This document shows positions 48,301 through 57,326 of a stretch of DNA of 64,000 nucleotides, piece by piece. Both the position numbers and the translations under genes were made by a program. Source of the stretch: Planctomycetota bacterium (lineage in GTDB: Bacteria > Planctomycetota > UBA8742 > UBA2392). Under the pieces are notes generated by a model. That model ran no database searches. It saw only the letters and a list, made by a program, of their open reading frames with translations, and had not been told where the DNA came from. How positions within the stretch are numbered: position 1 is the stretch's first letter; every line of letters starts with the position of its first letter. Location: positions 124,001 through 188,000 of the forward strand of contig QEVF01000005.1 in NCBI GenBank assembly GCA_003576915.1. The letters run 5' to 3'.

Positions 48301-49518
48301 ATGCCCATGCTTCGTTTCGCCGCCGCGGCCGCGTCGCTCGTCCTGCTGCTCGGCTGTGCTGCCACAGGCGCCCAGGAGGGCGCGGCCAGGGGTGAAGGCG
48401 ACCCCAAGGTGCTGGCCGCGCGCAACAACCAGTTCGGCCTGAACCTGATGGGCAAGCTGCACAAGGAGGGCGAGAATCTGTTCCTCTCGCCGCTCTCCAT
48501 CTCGACGGCGCTGCAGATGACGGCCGGCGGCGCGCGGGGCGAAACGCGCGACGAAATGCTCAAGGCCATGGGCGTGTCAGACCTCAAGCTGCCTTCGCAC
48601 AACAAGGCCCTGCTGGACGCCCTCAACTCGCGCAAGGACTTCAAGCTCAGCGTGGCCAACTCGCTGTGGAGCGACAAGGCGCGCGTGACGCTGCAGGATG
48701 AGTTTGTGGGTGAGTGCCGCGATTTCTTCGGCGCGGAGGTCCGCACGCTGAACTTCTCGGACAAATCCTCCGTCAAGGTCATCAACGACTGGATTGCCGG
48801 AAAGACCAACCAGAAGATCAAGGACATGCTCGACGCCATTCCGCACGATGCCGTCAGCTACCTGGTCAACGCTGTTCACTTCAAGGGCGGCTGGGCCCAT
48901 CAGTTCAACAAGGCCTCCACCAAGGAAGCCGACTTCACGCGGGCCGACGGTTCCACGAAGAAGCTGCCCATGATGAGTCAGTGGGAAGATGTGCCCTACA
49001 ACGAAAGCGCCGACTGGCAGGCCGTGGGCCTCTACTTCGGTGAAGAGCGTCAGGCCATCATGTGGTTCATCCTGCCCGCCAAGGGCAAGAAGCTGTCTGA
49101 CCTCATGGCCGGCCTCGACGCAGACCGGTTTTCCGCCATGACGCGGCTGAACAGCCGCGGAGGAACCATTGAGATTCCGCGCTTCAAAGTGCGATACAAG
49201 GCAGGCCTCGTGGATGCCTTGAAGGCGCTGGGCATGAAGCGCTGCTTTGGCGAAGCTGATTTCTCGCGCTTTGGCACAAGCCCCCTGGGGCCGATCTACA
49301 TCGGTCGGGTGCTGCATGAAGCGGTGCTCGAAGTCAATGAACAGGGTGCGGAGGCGGCGGCCGCCACCGTCGTCGAGATGAGGGCGGAGAGCGCCCCGGC
49401 GGACCCGCCTTTCACGTTCAGGGCCGACCGGCCCTTTGCTGTGGCCATTGTCGATCGCGCCAGCGGCTCGCTGCTGTTTGCCGGAGCCATCTACGACCCC
49501 GAGGCCCTAAAGGACTGA
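48301..49518 (+). CDS. Lipoprotein serpin, probably inhibitory
   Basis: A 405-residue serpin exported as a lipoprotein (lipobox LLGC, C19). Fold landmarks are the N-terminal 'NNQFGLNLMGKLHKEGENLF', 'LSPLSISTALQMTAGGARGET' and 'NDWIAGKTNQKIKDML' segments. The reactive-loop hinge 'EQGAEAAAATVV' has the small residues needed for loop insertion, so it should inhibit a protease. By alignment P1 falls near the Glu-Ser or the Arg of 'EMRAES', so the target could be Glu- or Arg-specific. AGGAG lies four bases before the ATG. Bacterial serpins are uncommon. Confidence 0.9.
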   Translation: MPMLRFAAAAASLVLLLGCAATGAQEGAARGEGDPKVLAARNNQFGLNLMGKLHKEGENLFLSPLSISTALQMTAGGARGETRDEMLKAMGVSDLKLPSHNKALLDALNSRKDFKLSVANSLWSDKARVTLQDEFVGECRDFFGAEVRTLNFSDKSSVKVINDWIAGKTNQKIKDMLDAIPHDAVSYLVNAVHFKGGWAHQFNKASTKEADFTRADGSTKKLPMMSQWEDVPYNESADWQAVGLYFGEERQAIMWFILPAKGKKLSDLMAGLDADRFSAMTRLNSRGGTIEIPRFKVRYKAGLVDALKALGMKRCFGEADFSRFGTSPLGPIYIGRVLHEAVLEVNEQGAEAAAATVVEMRAESAPADPPFTFRADRPFAVAIVDRASGSLLFAGAIYDPEALKD

Positions 49519-49523
49519 GCTGT

Positions 49524-50252
49524 CTACTTGCGGCGGAACTTGAGCAGCACGCGGTCGCGCGTGTCGCTGCGGCTGTCTCTCATTTCCATGAATCCCCAAC
49601 AGCCGTCCTTGGGCAGCGTCGTTCCATCAATGACCAGCTCGATGCGCCCTGAAACTTCCGAGTCGCGGCGCGGCAGCCCGTAGATCCGCAGCTCATCGGG
49701 CAGCAGCGCAAACCAGAAGTCGTCGGCGGACAGGCCCTGCAGGTCGCCCCCCTCAACTGTCAGTTCCACCTTCTGATCCGGCCTGGCTTCCAGTGTCACA
49801 TCCAGTTCGCGCACGCCAAAGCGAATGCCGGCGCCATACTTCACGCGACGCGGCTTGCTGCGGAATTTCCGGCCCTGCTCCTCAAACTCGATGCTGAACA
49901 GTACGTCGCTGCCAAATCCGGCCAGGTCCACGGGCATGCGGTGGACCTGGTTCACAGTGGTGCCCAGGTCATACCAGAGCTTGCCGTCGCGCGAAGCCAC
50001 CAGGCGCGACGGAACGAAGTCCGTGGTTTTCCACGAAACCCAGAAGCTGGCCGCCGCCATACGAAAGCCGTCCGATGGCCAGACGTAGGGTGGGTCGCGC
50101 TCAGGCAGTTCCTCAAAAGGCACGCGCTCAAACTGGATGTCTTCCTTGACGGGGGCGTTGGATGGGTGGTTGGAGGGCGGGGCATCATTGGCCTGACCGC
50201 CGCCGCAGGCGGCCAGGGTCAAGGCGAACATCACCAGCAGAGCTGAGCGCAT
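49524..50252 (-). CDS. Lipoprotein of unknown function
   Basis: A 242-residue protein with a canonical lipobox (LAAC, C16). After a Pro/Ser-rich stretch, the mature part is a beta-rich domain ('VDLAGFGSDVLFSIEFEEQG', then 'SGRIELVIDGTTLPKDGCWG'). I recognise no family. It is convergent with the serpin gene, five bases apart, and lies in the same direction as, and downstream of, the pirin gene. Confidence 0.65.
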   Translation of the reverse strand: MRSALLVMFALTLAACGGGQANDAPPSNHPSNAPVKEDIQFERVPFEELPERDPPYVWPSDGFRMAAASFWVSWKTTDFVPSRLVASRDGKLWYDLGTTVNQVHRMPVDLAGFGSDVLFSIEFEEQGRKFRSKPRRVKYGAGIRFGVRELDVTLEARPDQKVELTVEGGDLQGLSADDFWFALLPDELRIYGLPRRDSEVSGRIELVIDGTTLPKDGCWGFMEMRDSRSDTRDRVLLKFRRK

Positions 50253-50309
50253 GGCGCGGAATTGTAGTCGCCAGCGCCGCCCGATGCAGCAAGGCGTTTG
50301 CGCGCCGGC

Positions 50310-51008
50310 TTAGGCCAGGTCAAAGAGGAGCAATTCGGCGTCGCGGGCCGCCCGGATTTCAAGGCGCGCCGTGTCGCTGACGGCGGCGCCGTCCGAACTT
50401 TGCAGGGCTTGACCGTTGAGGACAACCTCACCCCGCGCGACCTGCAGCCAGGCGTGACGCCCCCTGGCCAGATCCAGCGAGAGTTCCCTGCCCGCATCCA
50501 GATTGGCGGCATAGAGCCTGGCGTCGGCGCTGATGTTCACCGTGGCGCCCTCGCCCCGGGGAGCCGCGACCAATTTGAGGCGATTGGCGCGATCCTCAAA
50601 GGACAGCTTCCGCTGCTCGTAGCCCGGGGCAATGCCGCGCTGGGAGGGCAGAATCCAGATCTGGTAGAGGTGGGCGGCTTCATCCGGCAGGGGGTTGGCC
50701 TCGCTGTGGCGAATGCCGCTGCCGGCGCTCATGCGCTGAACATCGCCGGGGCGGATGATGTCGCCGTTGCCGAGGCTGTCGCGGTGTTCCAGGGCGCCCT
50801 TCATGACGTAGGTGATGATCTCCATGTCCCGGTGGGGGTGCATGGGAAACCCGTGGCCTGGCGCGACGAAATCCTCATTGATCACGCGCAGGTTGCGAAA
50901 CCCGTGATGCTGCGGATCAAAGTACTCGCCGAAAGAGAAGCTGTGCCAGGTCTTGAGCCAGCCGAAGTCGAAGTGGCCGCGGTCTTGCGCCTTGCGAACG
51001 GAAATCAT
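50310..51008 (-). CDS. Pirin-family protein
   Basis: A 232-residue bicupin of the pirin (YhhW-like) family, which includes quercetin 2,3-dioxygenases. Metal ligands are in 'HGFPMHPHRDMEIITYV' (H57, H59) and 'SGIRHSEAN' (His and Glu). The opening 'GHFDFGWLKTWHSFSFGEYF' is diagnostic. Its substrate is uncertain. It follows an FMN reductase gene; both may respond to redox or electrophile stress. The 57-base gap upstream is AT-rich ('TTATAT' on the minus strand) and may hold a promoter. Confidence 0.9.
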   Translation of the reverse strand: MISVRKAQDRGHFDFGWLKTWHSFSFGEYFDPQHHGFRNLRVINEDFVAPGHGFPMHPHRDMEIITYVMKGALEHRDSLGNGDIIRPGDVQRMSAGSGIRHSEANPLPDEAAHLYQIWILPSQRGIAPGYEQRKLSFEDRANRLKLVAAPRGEGATVNISADARLYAANLDAGRELSLDLARGRHAWLQVARGEVVLNGQALQSSDGAAVSDTARLEIRAARDAELLLFDLA

Positions 51009-51065
51009 GACTGCCCCCTATATAATTCTATGTCGAACAATAACAGAACAAGGGGAGGGCCGCCA

Positions 51066-51644
51066 TTATTCCGCCAGCTTTGTGCAGGTGCGGGCCAGCA
51101 GTTTGCCCAGGGCTTCGACGCTGCCGGCGATCTTGGGGTCGCGCAGGCTGCCGTCTTCCTGAAAGGCCTCATGGGCTTTGGGCAGGGCGAGCTGGTCGGG
51201 CAGCACCAGCACGCGCATGCCCGACAGCAGTAGGCGCAGCAGCGGCAGCAGACGCATGCCGCCAAAGGCACCGGGCGAGGCTGCCATGATCGCCGCCGTC
51301 TTGCCCTCCAGTGCGGCAAACGGGCGCTCGCCGGGCGCGCTGCGGGAGAGCCAGTCGAGCATGTTCTTGAAGCCGCCGGGATAGCTCCCGTTGTATTCAG
51401 GCGAGGCGACCAGCAGACCCTGGTGTTCCTTGAAGAGGGCCTTGAGCTTTACGGCGTTCTCGGGCAGGCCCGTGGCGGCCTCTACGTCGCCGTCATAGAC
51501 GGGAAGGGGGTAGTCGCGCAGGTGAATGAGCGTGACGACCGCACCCTCGGCCTCGGCGGCCTTGGCCGCAACCCTGACGAGCTTGGCGTTGAGCGACTCC
51601 TTCCGCAGGCTGGCGGAAAAGGCGAGGATTCTGGCAGTCTTCAC
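51066..51644 (-). CDS. NADPH-dependent FMN reductase
   Basis: A 192-residue flavodoxin-fold quinone or metal reductase of the ChrR/WrbA-related NADPH-dependent FMN reductase family. FMN-binding motifs are 'ILAFSASLRKESLN' and 'VASPEYNGSYPGGFKNMLDW'. 'AAIMAASPGAFGGMR' is also typical. It starts at GTG with a GGAG site five bases away. The likely role is two-electron quinone reduction or stress protection. It precedes the pirin gene by 57 bases. Confidence 0.9.
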   Translation of the reverse strand: MKTARILAFSASLRKESLNAKLVRVAAKAAEAEGAVVTLIHLRDYPLPVYDGDVEAATGLPENAVKLKALFKEHQGLLVASPEYNGSYPGGFKNMLDWLSRSAPGERPFAALEGKTAAIMAASPGAFGGMRLLPLLRLLLSGMRVLVLPDQLALPKAHEAFQEDGSLRDPKIAGSVEALGKLLARTCTKLAE

Positions 51645-51707
51645 GGGTGCTCCTTTCCTGTTTCGTCCGGAACGGAAGCGAGGCGGCTTCCATTCCGCAA
51701 ATGCATC

Positions 51708-51729
51708 GGGGCCGCCTGGAGGCGGCCCC
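51708..51729 (-). terminator. Hairpin between mltA and FMN reductase gene
   Basis: A perfect 9-bp GC stem (51708-51716 with 51721-51729) and four-base loop. It follows the mltA stop on the minus strand, but the following bases (gatgcatttg) form only a weak T-run. Confidence 0.55.
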
Positions 51730-51770
51730 TGAACTGCCGTTGGCCCCGACTTCGCCCGGGCTCGACCGGC

Positions 51771-53003
51771 TCAACGTTCAACACGGGACTTCAGGCGCTC
51801 CAGCTCGCTGTCCTTCAGGATCAGATAATACATGCGGCCTTCGTTGAACGTCCGCCCCGCATAGCGTTCGGCGCTCTCGCCCACGCCCCAATACAAGTCG
51901 CAGCGTCCGGGGGCCCTTATGGCGCCGCCGGTGTCCTGATCGAGCATGAAGCGGCTCAGACGTTCCTTCGTGCCGCGGGCGCTGATGTCAGCTTCCACGA
52001 ACACGAGCGAGCCGCGGGGAAAAATGCTCTTGTCTGTGGCAATGCTGCGCATCTGGATCACGGGCTCATTCAGGGAGCCGTAGGGCCCGCCGCTGTTCTT
52101 CTGAAAGAAGATGTAGCGCGGGTTTGCGGCCACGACGGCCTCAAAGTCCCCGGGGTGCTGGCGGAAGTAGCGCATGATGGTGCGCAGATTGAGGTCTTCG
52201 CGCTTGAGCATGCCGCGCTTGACCATCTCCAGCCCCAGAGACTTGTACTCGGCGCCGTTGGTGCCGGCGTAGCCTACTTCAAGGCGCGAGCCGTCGGGAA
52301 GGCTCAGGATGGCGCTGCCCTGCACCTGCACGACGTAGGCCTCCACGGGGTCTGCCAGCCAGACCAGTTCCTGGCCTTCGAGCATGCCGGACTGCATCAA
52401 CTCCGTGCGGCCCGGGTAACTGGGGTCAATGCTGCCATCAGGCCGCTTGAGGCCGAGGGTCTGGCCCGTCACGGGGTCCTTGACGTGATTGGGCGGCAGT
52501 TTGTGCAGAGGATACTTGAAGCGGTGGTCCTTTGTCAGCGAGGCCTCGAAGATGGGCGTGTAGTAACCCGTGAAGAGCACGGAGCCCTGGTTGTCGTAGC
52601 CCACGGTCGTGTAAACGTCAAAGCGCCGGCGCAGTTCCGTGTTGAGTTCAGCCGCGCTCAGGCCTCCCGCCAGCATGGCACGGAACTCCTGCAGCGATAG
52701 CCGCACCTGCTCGTGCGAGATGCCGCTGACGGGGAAGAACTGGGCGGCGGAGGGCTTGGAAAGGTAGTTGAGGCTGTTGGCGCAGGCTTCGTCCAGGCGC
52801 GCGGTGTCGGAGAAGGCCCGGGTAAAGTCAGGAATCTGCGCGGGGTCCGTGATCTTGCGCAGTGCGTGGGCTCCCGGCGGCAGTTCGCGCCAGTAGTAGT
52901 CCTTCTCTTCGGCCTGCGTCTGGGCGCAGCCGCTGGCGGCCACAGCGAGCACCAGAAGGGCAAAGAGTGACACAAATGCAACAGCGCGGCGGCGACGGGT
53001 CAT
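51771..53003 (-). CDS. mltA: Membrane-bound lytic transglycosylase A
   Basis: A 410-residue outer-membrane lipoprotein (lipobox ASGC, C26) that cleaves peptidoglycan glycan strands. The MltA motifs 'LFTGYYTPIFEASL' and 'YPGRTELMQSGMLEGQELVWLADPVEAY' are present, here as patterns. The C-terminal 3D-type catalytic segment is 'RFMLDQDTGGAIRAPGRCDLYWG', with the Asp residues of the active site. The length is slightly above E. coli MltA. It supports a diderm, peptidoglycan-containing envelope. Confidence 0.92.
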   Translation of the reverse strand: MTRRRRAVAFVSLFALLVLAVAASGCAQTQAEEKDYYWRELPPGAHALRKITDPAQIPDFTRAFSDTARLDEACANSLNYLSKPSAAQFFPVSGISHEQVRLSLQEFRAMLAGGLSAAELNTELRRRFDVYTTVGYDNQGSVLFTGYYTPIFEASLTKDHRFKYPLHKLPPNHVKDPVTGQTLGLKRPDGSIDPSYPGRTELMQSGMLEGQELVWLADPVEAYVVQVQGSAILSLPDGSRLEVGYAGTNGAEYKSLGLEMVKRGMLKREDLNLRTIMRYFRQHPGDFEAVVAANPRYIFFQKNSGGPYGSLNEPVIQMRSIATDKSIFPRGSLVFVEADISARGTKERLSRFMLDQDTGGAIRAPGRCDLYWGVGESAERYAGRTFNEGRMYYLILKDSELERLKSRVER

Positions 53004-53043
53004 GTCCGGCCTTGTTGTTGGAAGGGTTCTGGCGGGAGGAAGT

Positions 53044-53142
53044 TCAGCGGCCCACCGAGCCGCGGCGCGAAGACTGGCTGCCCGAATCGGGCTGGGGGCG
53101 GATGTTCTGGGCGCTGCCGCGCGTACGAACGGTGATCGTCAT
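53044..53142 (-). CDS. 32-residue hypothetical protein
   Basis: A short frame beginning MTITVRTRGSAQNIRPQP and ending SVGR, rich in Arg, Ser and Gln. A GGAGAG site lies four bases before the ATG. It fills the otherwise empty gap between the VWA gene and mltA, in the same direction as both. It could be a real small protein or a chance frame; the start signal is the only support. Confidence 0.4.
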   Translation of the reverse strand: MTITVRTRGSAQNIRPQPDSGSQSSRRGSVGR

Positions 53143-53225
53143 GGCGCTCTCCGGGTGTGGAAACGGGTGTACGTCCCTGGGCTATCGACAGGCCAGGGGG
53201 GCGCCCTTGAACAAAAATGAAGAAA

Positions 53226-55160
53226 TCAGTCGGTGATGCCGGCAAGCCAGAGCAGCCACTCCAGCAGCAGGCCCAGAAGCGCCACCCAGAGCAGGATTTC
53301 GGGAAACCAGTCCACCCAGGTTGGCTCACGTGCGGCCGGCACCAGGGCCTGTTCATCCAGTAGGGGCAGGGGCACAAAGGCCGCGGCCTGCTCCGACTCA
53401 TCGACCCAGTAAGCGCTGAATCGCGCCAGCTCTCGCCCCTGATGCAGCAACCGATAGAGCCCCGGTTGCTCCAGGGGGCCCAGGCGTGCGCGCCCGTCCA
53501 GCCCCGTCATCACCGAATAGCTCTCGGCACCATAGGCGTAGCCCGGGCCTACGTCGGGGTCGAGGCAGACCTCGAGCGCCATGGGAGCCCCGGCGTTGAT
53601 CTCCGTCGTTTGCGACATGGGCAGCAGGGGCGGAATCCAGGCGCTCTCGCGACTCAGCAGCGCGTTCAGCCAGCGTTGCAGCAGCGTAGGCCCCTCCGGG
53701 ACGAAGAGGAAATTGCTCTGCCTTGGCGAGTAACCGACGTAGAGCACGTCTCGTTCTCCTGTGGATGCGGCCAGGAGAACGCCGGCTTCAATGTGAGTGG
53801 CCAGGGGGGTGAGCCCGCCCCCCGGCCGCAACGGAAACGCCTCACGGCCCGCCAGCAACTGGAGATTGGGGACTTCAAAGCCCAGCCACGGCCGCTGCGC
53901 CCTCGCTTCAAACAGGCCCGCCTTGGCTTCACGGGCAGGCTCAACCTCTCCCAGTTCCGGCGGCAGGGCTCCGAAGCAGAGCAGGGCCCTGGCCCTTGGC
54001 TGGGCTGCGACGCGGTCCATCACGACCAGGTCGCTTTCGGCCCCTTCTCCCGCTACGGCCTCGCGTTCTTCAATCCTGCGTCCCGGAAGCAGCAACTCCA
54101 TGCCTTCGCGCAGCAGGGGGTTGGGCTCTTCACCTTTGGGTCGCAGGATCAGAATCCGCCGGATGGGGCTGCGCGGCAGGGGCACACGAATGAAGTCGTC
54201 GAGTGTGAGGATGTCGCGCTCGGATCGCACCAGGAGGTCCAGACCGTCGGAATCGAGGTCGTGGGGGACCTTCAGTGGAAGCTCAAAGCTCCGGGCATCC
54301 TTTTCCATCGTGTCCCACTTGAACGCCAGATACAGGGCCTCAGCCTTGCCTTGGCCGCGAAGGCGGGCGGTGAGAAGGCCGCGGTCGTCGCTTCCTGCCG
54401 GCGAGGGCTTGAAGACGGCCTCGATGAAGCCCGCGTTCTCCCCCGCCTCGCCGAATGTCTCCACGACGCCGGGCAGTCCCCCCAGACTTTTCCAGCGCGC
54501 GGCCGGCGCAACACGCTCAAGTCGGGCCGGTGCCTCTGCTGACTTCAGCGCCGGCGGGTCATCCGTAAGCAGCCATACGGCGCGCACCGCCTCGGGGGCC
54601 GGCCTGAAGTGCGGCGGCAGGCCCACTGCCGCGAAACAACCTGCCAGTTCCTCCGTTTGCGCCAGAGCATAGTCCGTACGGGGAGCGGGCCCGGCCGCGT
54701 CGCCGCGCTTGAGGAAGGGCCCTGCAACGGGGCGGCCCAGTTGCCAATGCACAATGCAGGCGCGGTCTTGAGGCGCGAGGCTGTTGAGCAGTTGCCGGGC
54801 GCGGGCCTGGGCCATCTGCTGCCGGGTTTGGCTGTGGGTGTAGCTGAAGGCCCGCATGCTTGGGGAGTTGTCGATGACGATGAACAGCAGCAGGGGCGGC
54901 GTTTCGTTCTGGGCCGCGGGCTGCAACCCGGCCGCGTAGAGCGCCGCGGAGGACAGCATGGCGCTTGAGACCAGCAGGGTGAGCAACAGACGCAGCAGGC
55001 GCTTCCAGGCCGGGGGGCGAACGCGCCTTGCCACGCGCTGCCAGATGAACCCGTAAGTGACGGTGGCCCTTTTCCAGCGTCGGGCCAGGAAGAACACCAC
55101 GAAGAACAGCGCCACCAGCGCAAACAGCCACAGAAATTGACCGCGCGCGAACTCAAGCAT
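53226..55160 (-). CDS. BatA/VWA-type membrane protein
   Basis: A 644-residue protein. Two N-terminal helices (7-26 and 55-78) match the BatA N-terminal domain. A VWA-like domain follows with the MIDAS motif DNSPSM. The middle and C-terminal part are beta-rich, and the final helix (about 617-640) anchors the C-terminus in the membrane. Such proteins usually sit beside a DUF58 gene and a MoxR AAA+ ATPase. The DUF58 gene is 81 bases upstream; no MoxR gene is in the window. Confidence 0.8.
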   Translation of the reverse strand: MLEFARGQFLWLFALVALFFVVFFLARRWKRATVTYGFIWQRVARRVRPPAWKRLLRLLLTLLVSSAMLSSAALYAAGLQPAAQNETPPLLLFIVIDNSPSMRAFSYTHSQTRQQMAQARARQLLNSLAPQDRACIVHWQLGRPVAGPFLKRGDAAGPAPRTDYALAQTEELAGCFAAVGLPPHFRPAPEAVRAVWLLTDDPPALKSAEAPARLERVAPAARWKSLGGLPGVVETFGEAGENAGFIEAVFKPSPAGSDDRGLLTARLRGQGKAEALYLAFKWDTMEKDARSFELPLKVPHDLDSDGLDLLVRSERDILTLDDFIRVPLPRSPIRRILILRPKGEEPNPLLREGMELLLPGRRIEEREAVAGEGAESDLVVMDRVAAQPRARALLCFGALPPELGEVEPAREAKAGLFEARAQRPWLGFEVPNLQLLAGREAFPLRPGGGLTPLATHIEAGVLLAASTGERDVLYVGYSPRQSNFLFVPEGPTLLQRWLNALLSRESAWIPPLLPMSQTTEINAGAPMALEVCLDPDVGPGYAYGAESYSVMTGLDGRARLGPLEQPGLYRLLHQGRELARFSAYWVDESEQAAAFVPLPLLDEQALVPAAREPTWVDWFPEILLWVALLGLLLEWLLWLAGITD

Positions 55161-55241
55161 GTCGGGATGATACAGGCGTGGCGCTGACTGGCGAGTGCAT
55201 CCGGTGGCCGTCGGAGCAACGTCGGCAGCCTGGGTTATCCG

Positions 55242-56117
55242 TCAGCGCGCGCCTTCCAGCAGGCCGCTGCGCAGGAGTTCAACGACAACGGGCTCCACAT
55301 CAACGTCGCTGGACATCTCGATGTAGCCGGCCCCCGTGGCCCGGATGGCCGCCTGGCAGGCGCGGCGGTAGTCTTCCACTTCCTTGCGGTAGGCTTCGAG
55401 CACGGGCGCGTCGATGCGCAGCTTCAGCGCGTCGCCGGCCAGGGGAGACAGGCGCGTCAGGCCCTCGAGCCGGGGTTGAAGTTCTTCATCGGCGTGCAGG
55501 CAGATGACCACGGCGCGCACGCCAAAGCGGCGGGCCTCGGAAAGCAGGGACAGGGTGCCATCTTTCGATTGCATGTCAGTGGCGGCCAGCAACACCGTGT
55601 CGCGCCCGCGGGCTGCCAGCGCGCTTCTCAGCGCGGCCGATGGCAGCGCCGCCCGGGAGATGGCCATGGCCGACACGGCCTCAAGGAAGGCCTGCTCGCT
55701 TCCTGCCGCATCGAAGGATTGCACGGCAGTATCTTCGTAGCGGGTCAGCAGCACGCGGTCAGCCGTGGCCTGCGCCACGAGCCCGAGGGCCGCCAGCACG
55801 CGCTTGGCCGCAAGCCACTTGTTGTGCGCGCCGAAGTCCATGGTCGGGGCCGCGTCGAGCGCCAGCAGCAGCCGCAGCTGGCCCGGCGCCTCAAAGAGCT
55901 TGAGGAAGAGCTGATCGAGGCGGCCATAAACGTTCCAGTCCACGCGGCGAAGGTCGTCGCCCTGCGAATAGGGGCGATAAGCCCCGAACTCAAGGCCGGA
56001 GCCCAACTGGCGGGAGCGGCGCTCGCCCCGCAGCGCTGACGCGCGTACGCGTTCGCCGGCCAGGCGCAGGCGGCGCAGGCGGGCGAGTTCTTGCTCCGTG
56101 AACAGTGATTCGGCCAT
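55242..56117 (-). CDS. DUF58-domain protein
   Basis: A 291-residue protein of the DUF58 family. The diagnostic segment is 'GLEFGAYRPYSQGDDLRRVD', then 'WNVYGRLDQLFLKLFEAP', followed by a VWA-like fold ('LLLALDAAPTMDFG'). In other bacteria these genes accompany MoxR ATPases and BatA/VWA proteins in envelope or chaperone functions. It lies between the BatA/VWA gene and the ccmD-like gene, all in one direction. Confidence 0.85.
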   Translation of the reverse strand: MAESLFTEQELARLRRLRLAGERVRASALRGERRSRQLGSGLEFGAYRPYSQGDDLRRVDWNVYGRLDQLFLKLFEAPGQLRLLLALDAAPTMDFGAHNKWLAAKRVLAALGLVAQATADRVLLTRYEDTAVQSFDAAGSEQAFLEAVSAMAISRAALPSAALRSALAARGRDTVLLAATDMQSKDGTLSLLSEARRFGVRAVVICLHADEELQPRLEGLTRLSPLAGDALKLRIDAPVLEAYRKEVEDYRRACQAAIRATGAGYIEMSSDVDVEPVVVELLRSGLLEGAR

Positions 56118-56190
56118 GGGCGCCTGAGGTTGCCGTGAAAGAATGATGCAGGCTCCTGCCGCCGCCGGCGCCGCCCGTGGTGCTGAGGCG

Positions 56191-56586
56191 CTAGCTCGTT
56201 TCGCGCACGGCCTTCAGGCGGGCCACTTCACGGGCCATACGCCCCGCGCTCAAGGCCTGCCAGACGATGAACAGCAAGAGCGCTCCCCACACAGCGGCAT
56301 TGCTGGCCCAGAGGTTGTTGACCGAACCTTCGTAGGACCTGCGTTCCTGCTCGAGCCTTTGCTCAAGCTCGGCCCGGAACTTCTTTTCAAGCTCGGCTTC
56401 CAGCTCCTTGCGCAGGCGCGGGGTCTCCTCCGCCCGGAACTCCCTGAGAAGGGCCTCGCGCTGCTCGGCGCTGACGGGCGCCGGCGGAAGACTGCTGCGG
56501 TCCACCTCGGCGTGCAAAGGAGTGCACCAGAGCGCGGCCAGCAGGCAGCCGGCAACCAGTAACGGACAGGGGCCAGGCTTGCTCAT
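56191..56586 (-). CDS. CcmD-like small membrane protein with extended N-terminus
   Basis: A 131-residue protein: signal-like N-terminus (8-25), a charged coiled coil (38-85) and a C-terminal helix 'NNLWASNAAVWGALLLFIVW' followed by 'QALSAGRMAREVARLKAVRE'. The end matches short CcmD-type proteins, which stabilise the CcmABC haem exporter. It overlaps the ccmC-like gene by four bases. CcmD is normally 50-70 residues; here about 80 residues precede the conserved helix. Confidence 0.7.
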   Translation of the reverse strand: MSKPGPCPLLVAGCLLAALWCTPLHAEVDRSSLPPAPVSAEQREALLREFRAEETPRLRKELEAELEKKFRAELEQRLEQERRSYEGSVNNLWASNAAVWGALLLFIVWQALSAGRMAREVARLKAVRETS

Positions 56587-57326
56587 GCCGCGCGCTCCTT
56601 TTGCAGTTGAAAGCTGAGGCGATTGGCGGAGTAGCGCAGGGCCACGGCGGCGCCAAAGGCGAGCAGCAGGCCCAGCGTGGCGACCTGTTTGGTGGTGCCG
56701 ATTTCAGGGGCGCTCAACAGGTCAGAGAAGCTGCGGGGATGGCTGACCTGGCCGATTTCGATGGCTTTCTGCACCAGCGGGTAAAGGGGCGCCACAAGAA
56801 TTCCGTACACGGCCGTCAACTTCATGCGCGCCTGCACGTTGGGCATGGCGCCGCGAAGCGCCAGCAGCGCCGCAAAGGCGAGCCACAGAATGAGCATGGT
56901 GGTCAGGCGCGGCTCCCAGTTCCAGCCGCTGCCGATGCGCCCCGTGCCCCAGGCGTAGTCCGCCCAGAAACTGCCCGTCAGCAGCGTGATGGCGCCCGCC
57001 AGCAGGCCCACTTCCGAGGCGCTCACCGTGAGGGCGTCCCACTTTTCAGAGCGTGACAGCAGGTGCATGACGCCGCCCACCAGGCACAGCCCGCAGCAAA
57101 GCGCCGTGGCGTAGGCCGAGGGCAGGTGGATGAAAAAGATGCGGTAGCTTTCGTAAAGGTTGAGCGTGTTGACGCCCGGCGTGGGCGAAACCACGAAGAG
57201 CGCCCCGGCCGTGATCTGCACCGGCGCATAGAAGTAGCTCAGCCAGAGCGCGGCCTGCGCGCCCAGCAGGGCGAGGACGGCCAGGATGATGGTGACCATC
57301 GAAGATGTGCCAAGGTCTTTCATCAA
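56583..57326 (-). CDS. ccmC: Cytochrome c maturation haem handler CcmC
   Basis: A 247-residue integral membrane protein with six helices, related to CcmC/CcsA. The tryptophan-rich haem motif reads 'WGTGRIGSGWNWEPRLT', with Glu where E. coli has Asp. Haem-ligand histidines are likely in 'FFIHLPSAYA' and 'GQVSHPRSF'. It passes haem to CcmE. The gene is coupled to ccmD-like and ccmB genes by four-base overlaps. Confidence 0.88.
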   Translation of the reverse strand: MMKDLGTSSMVTIILAVLALLGAQAALWLSYFYAPVQITAGALFVVSPTPGVNTLNLYESYRIFFIHLPSAYATALCCGLCLVGGVMHLLSRSEKWDALTVSASEVGLLAGAITLLTGSFWADYAWGTGRIGSGWNWEPRLTTMLILWLAFAALLALRGAMPNVQARMKLTAVYGILVAPLYPLVQKAIEIGQVSHPRSFSDLLSAPEIGTTKQVATLGLLLAFGAAVALRYSANRLSFQLQKERAA

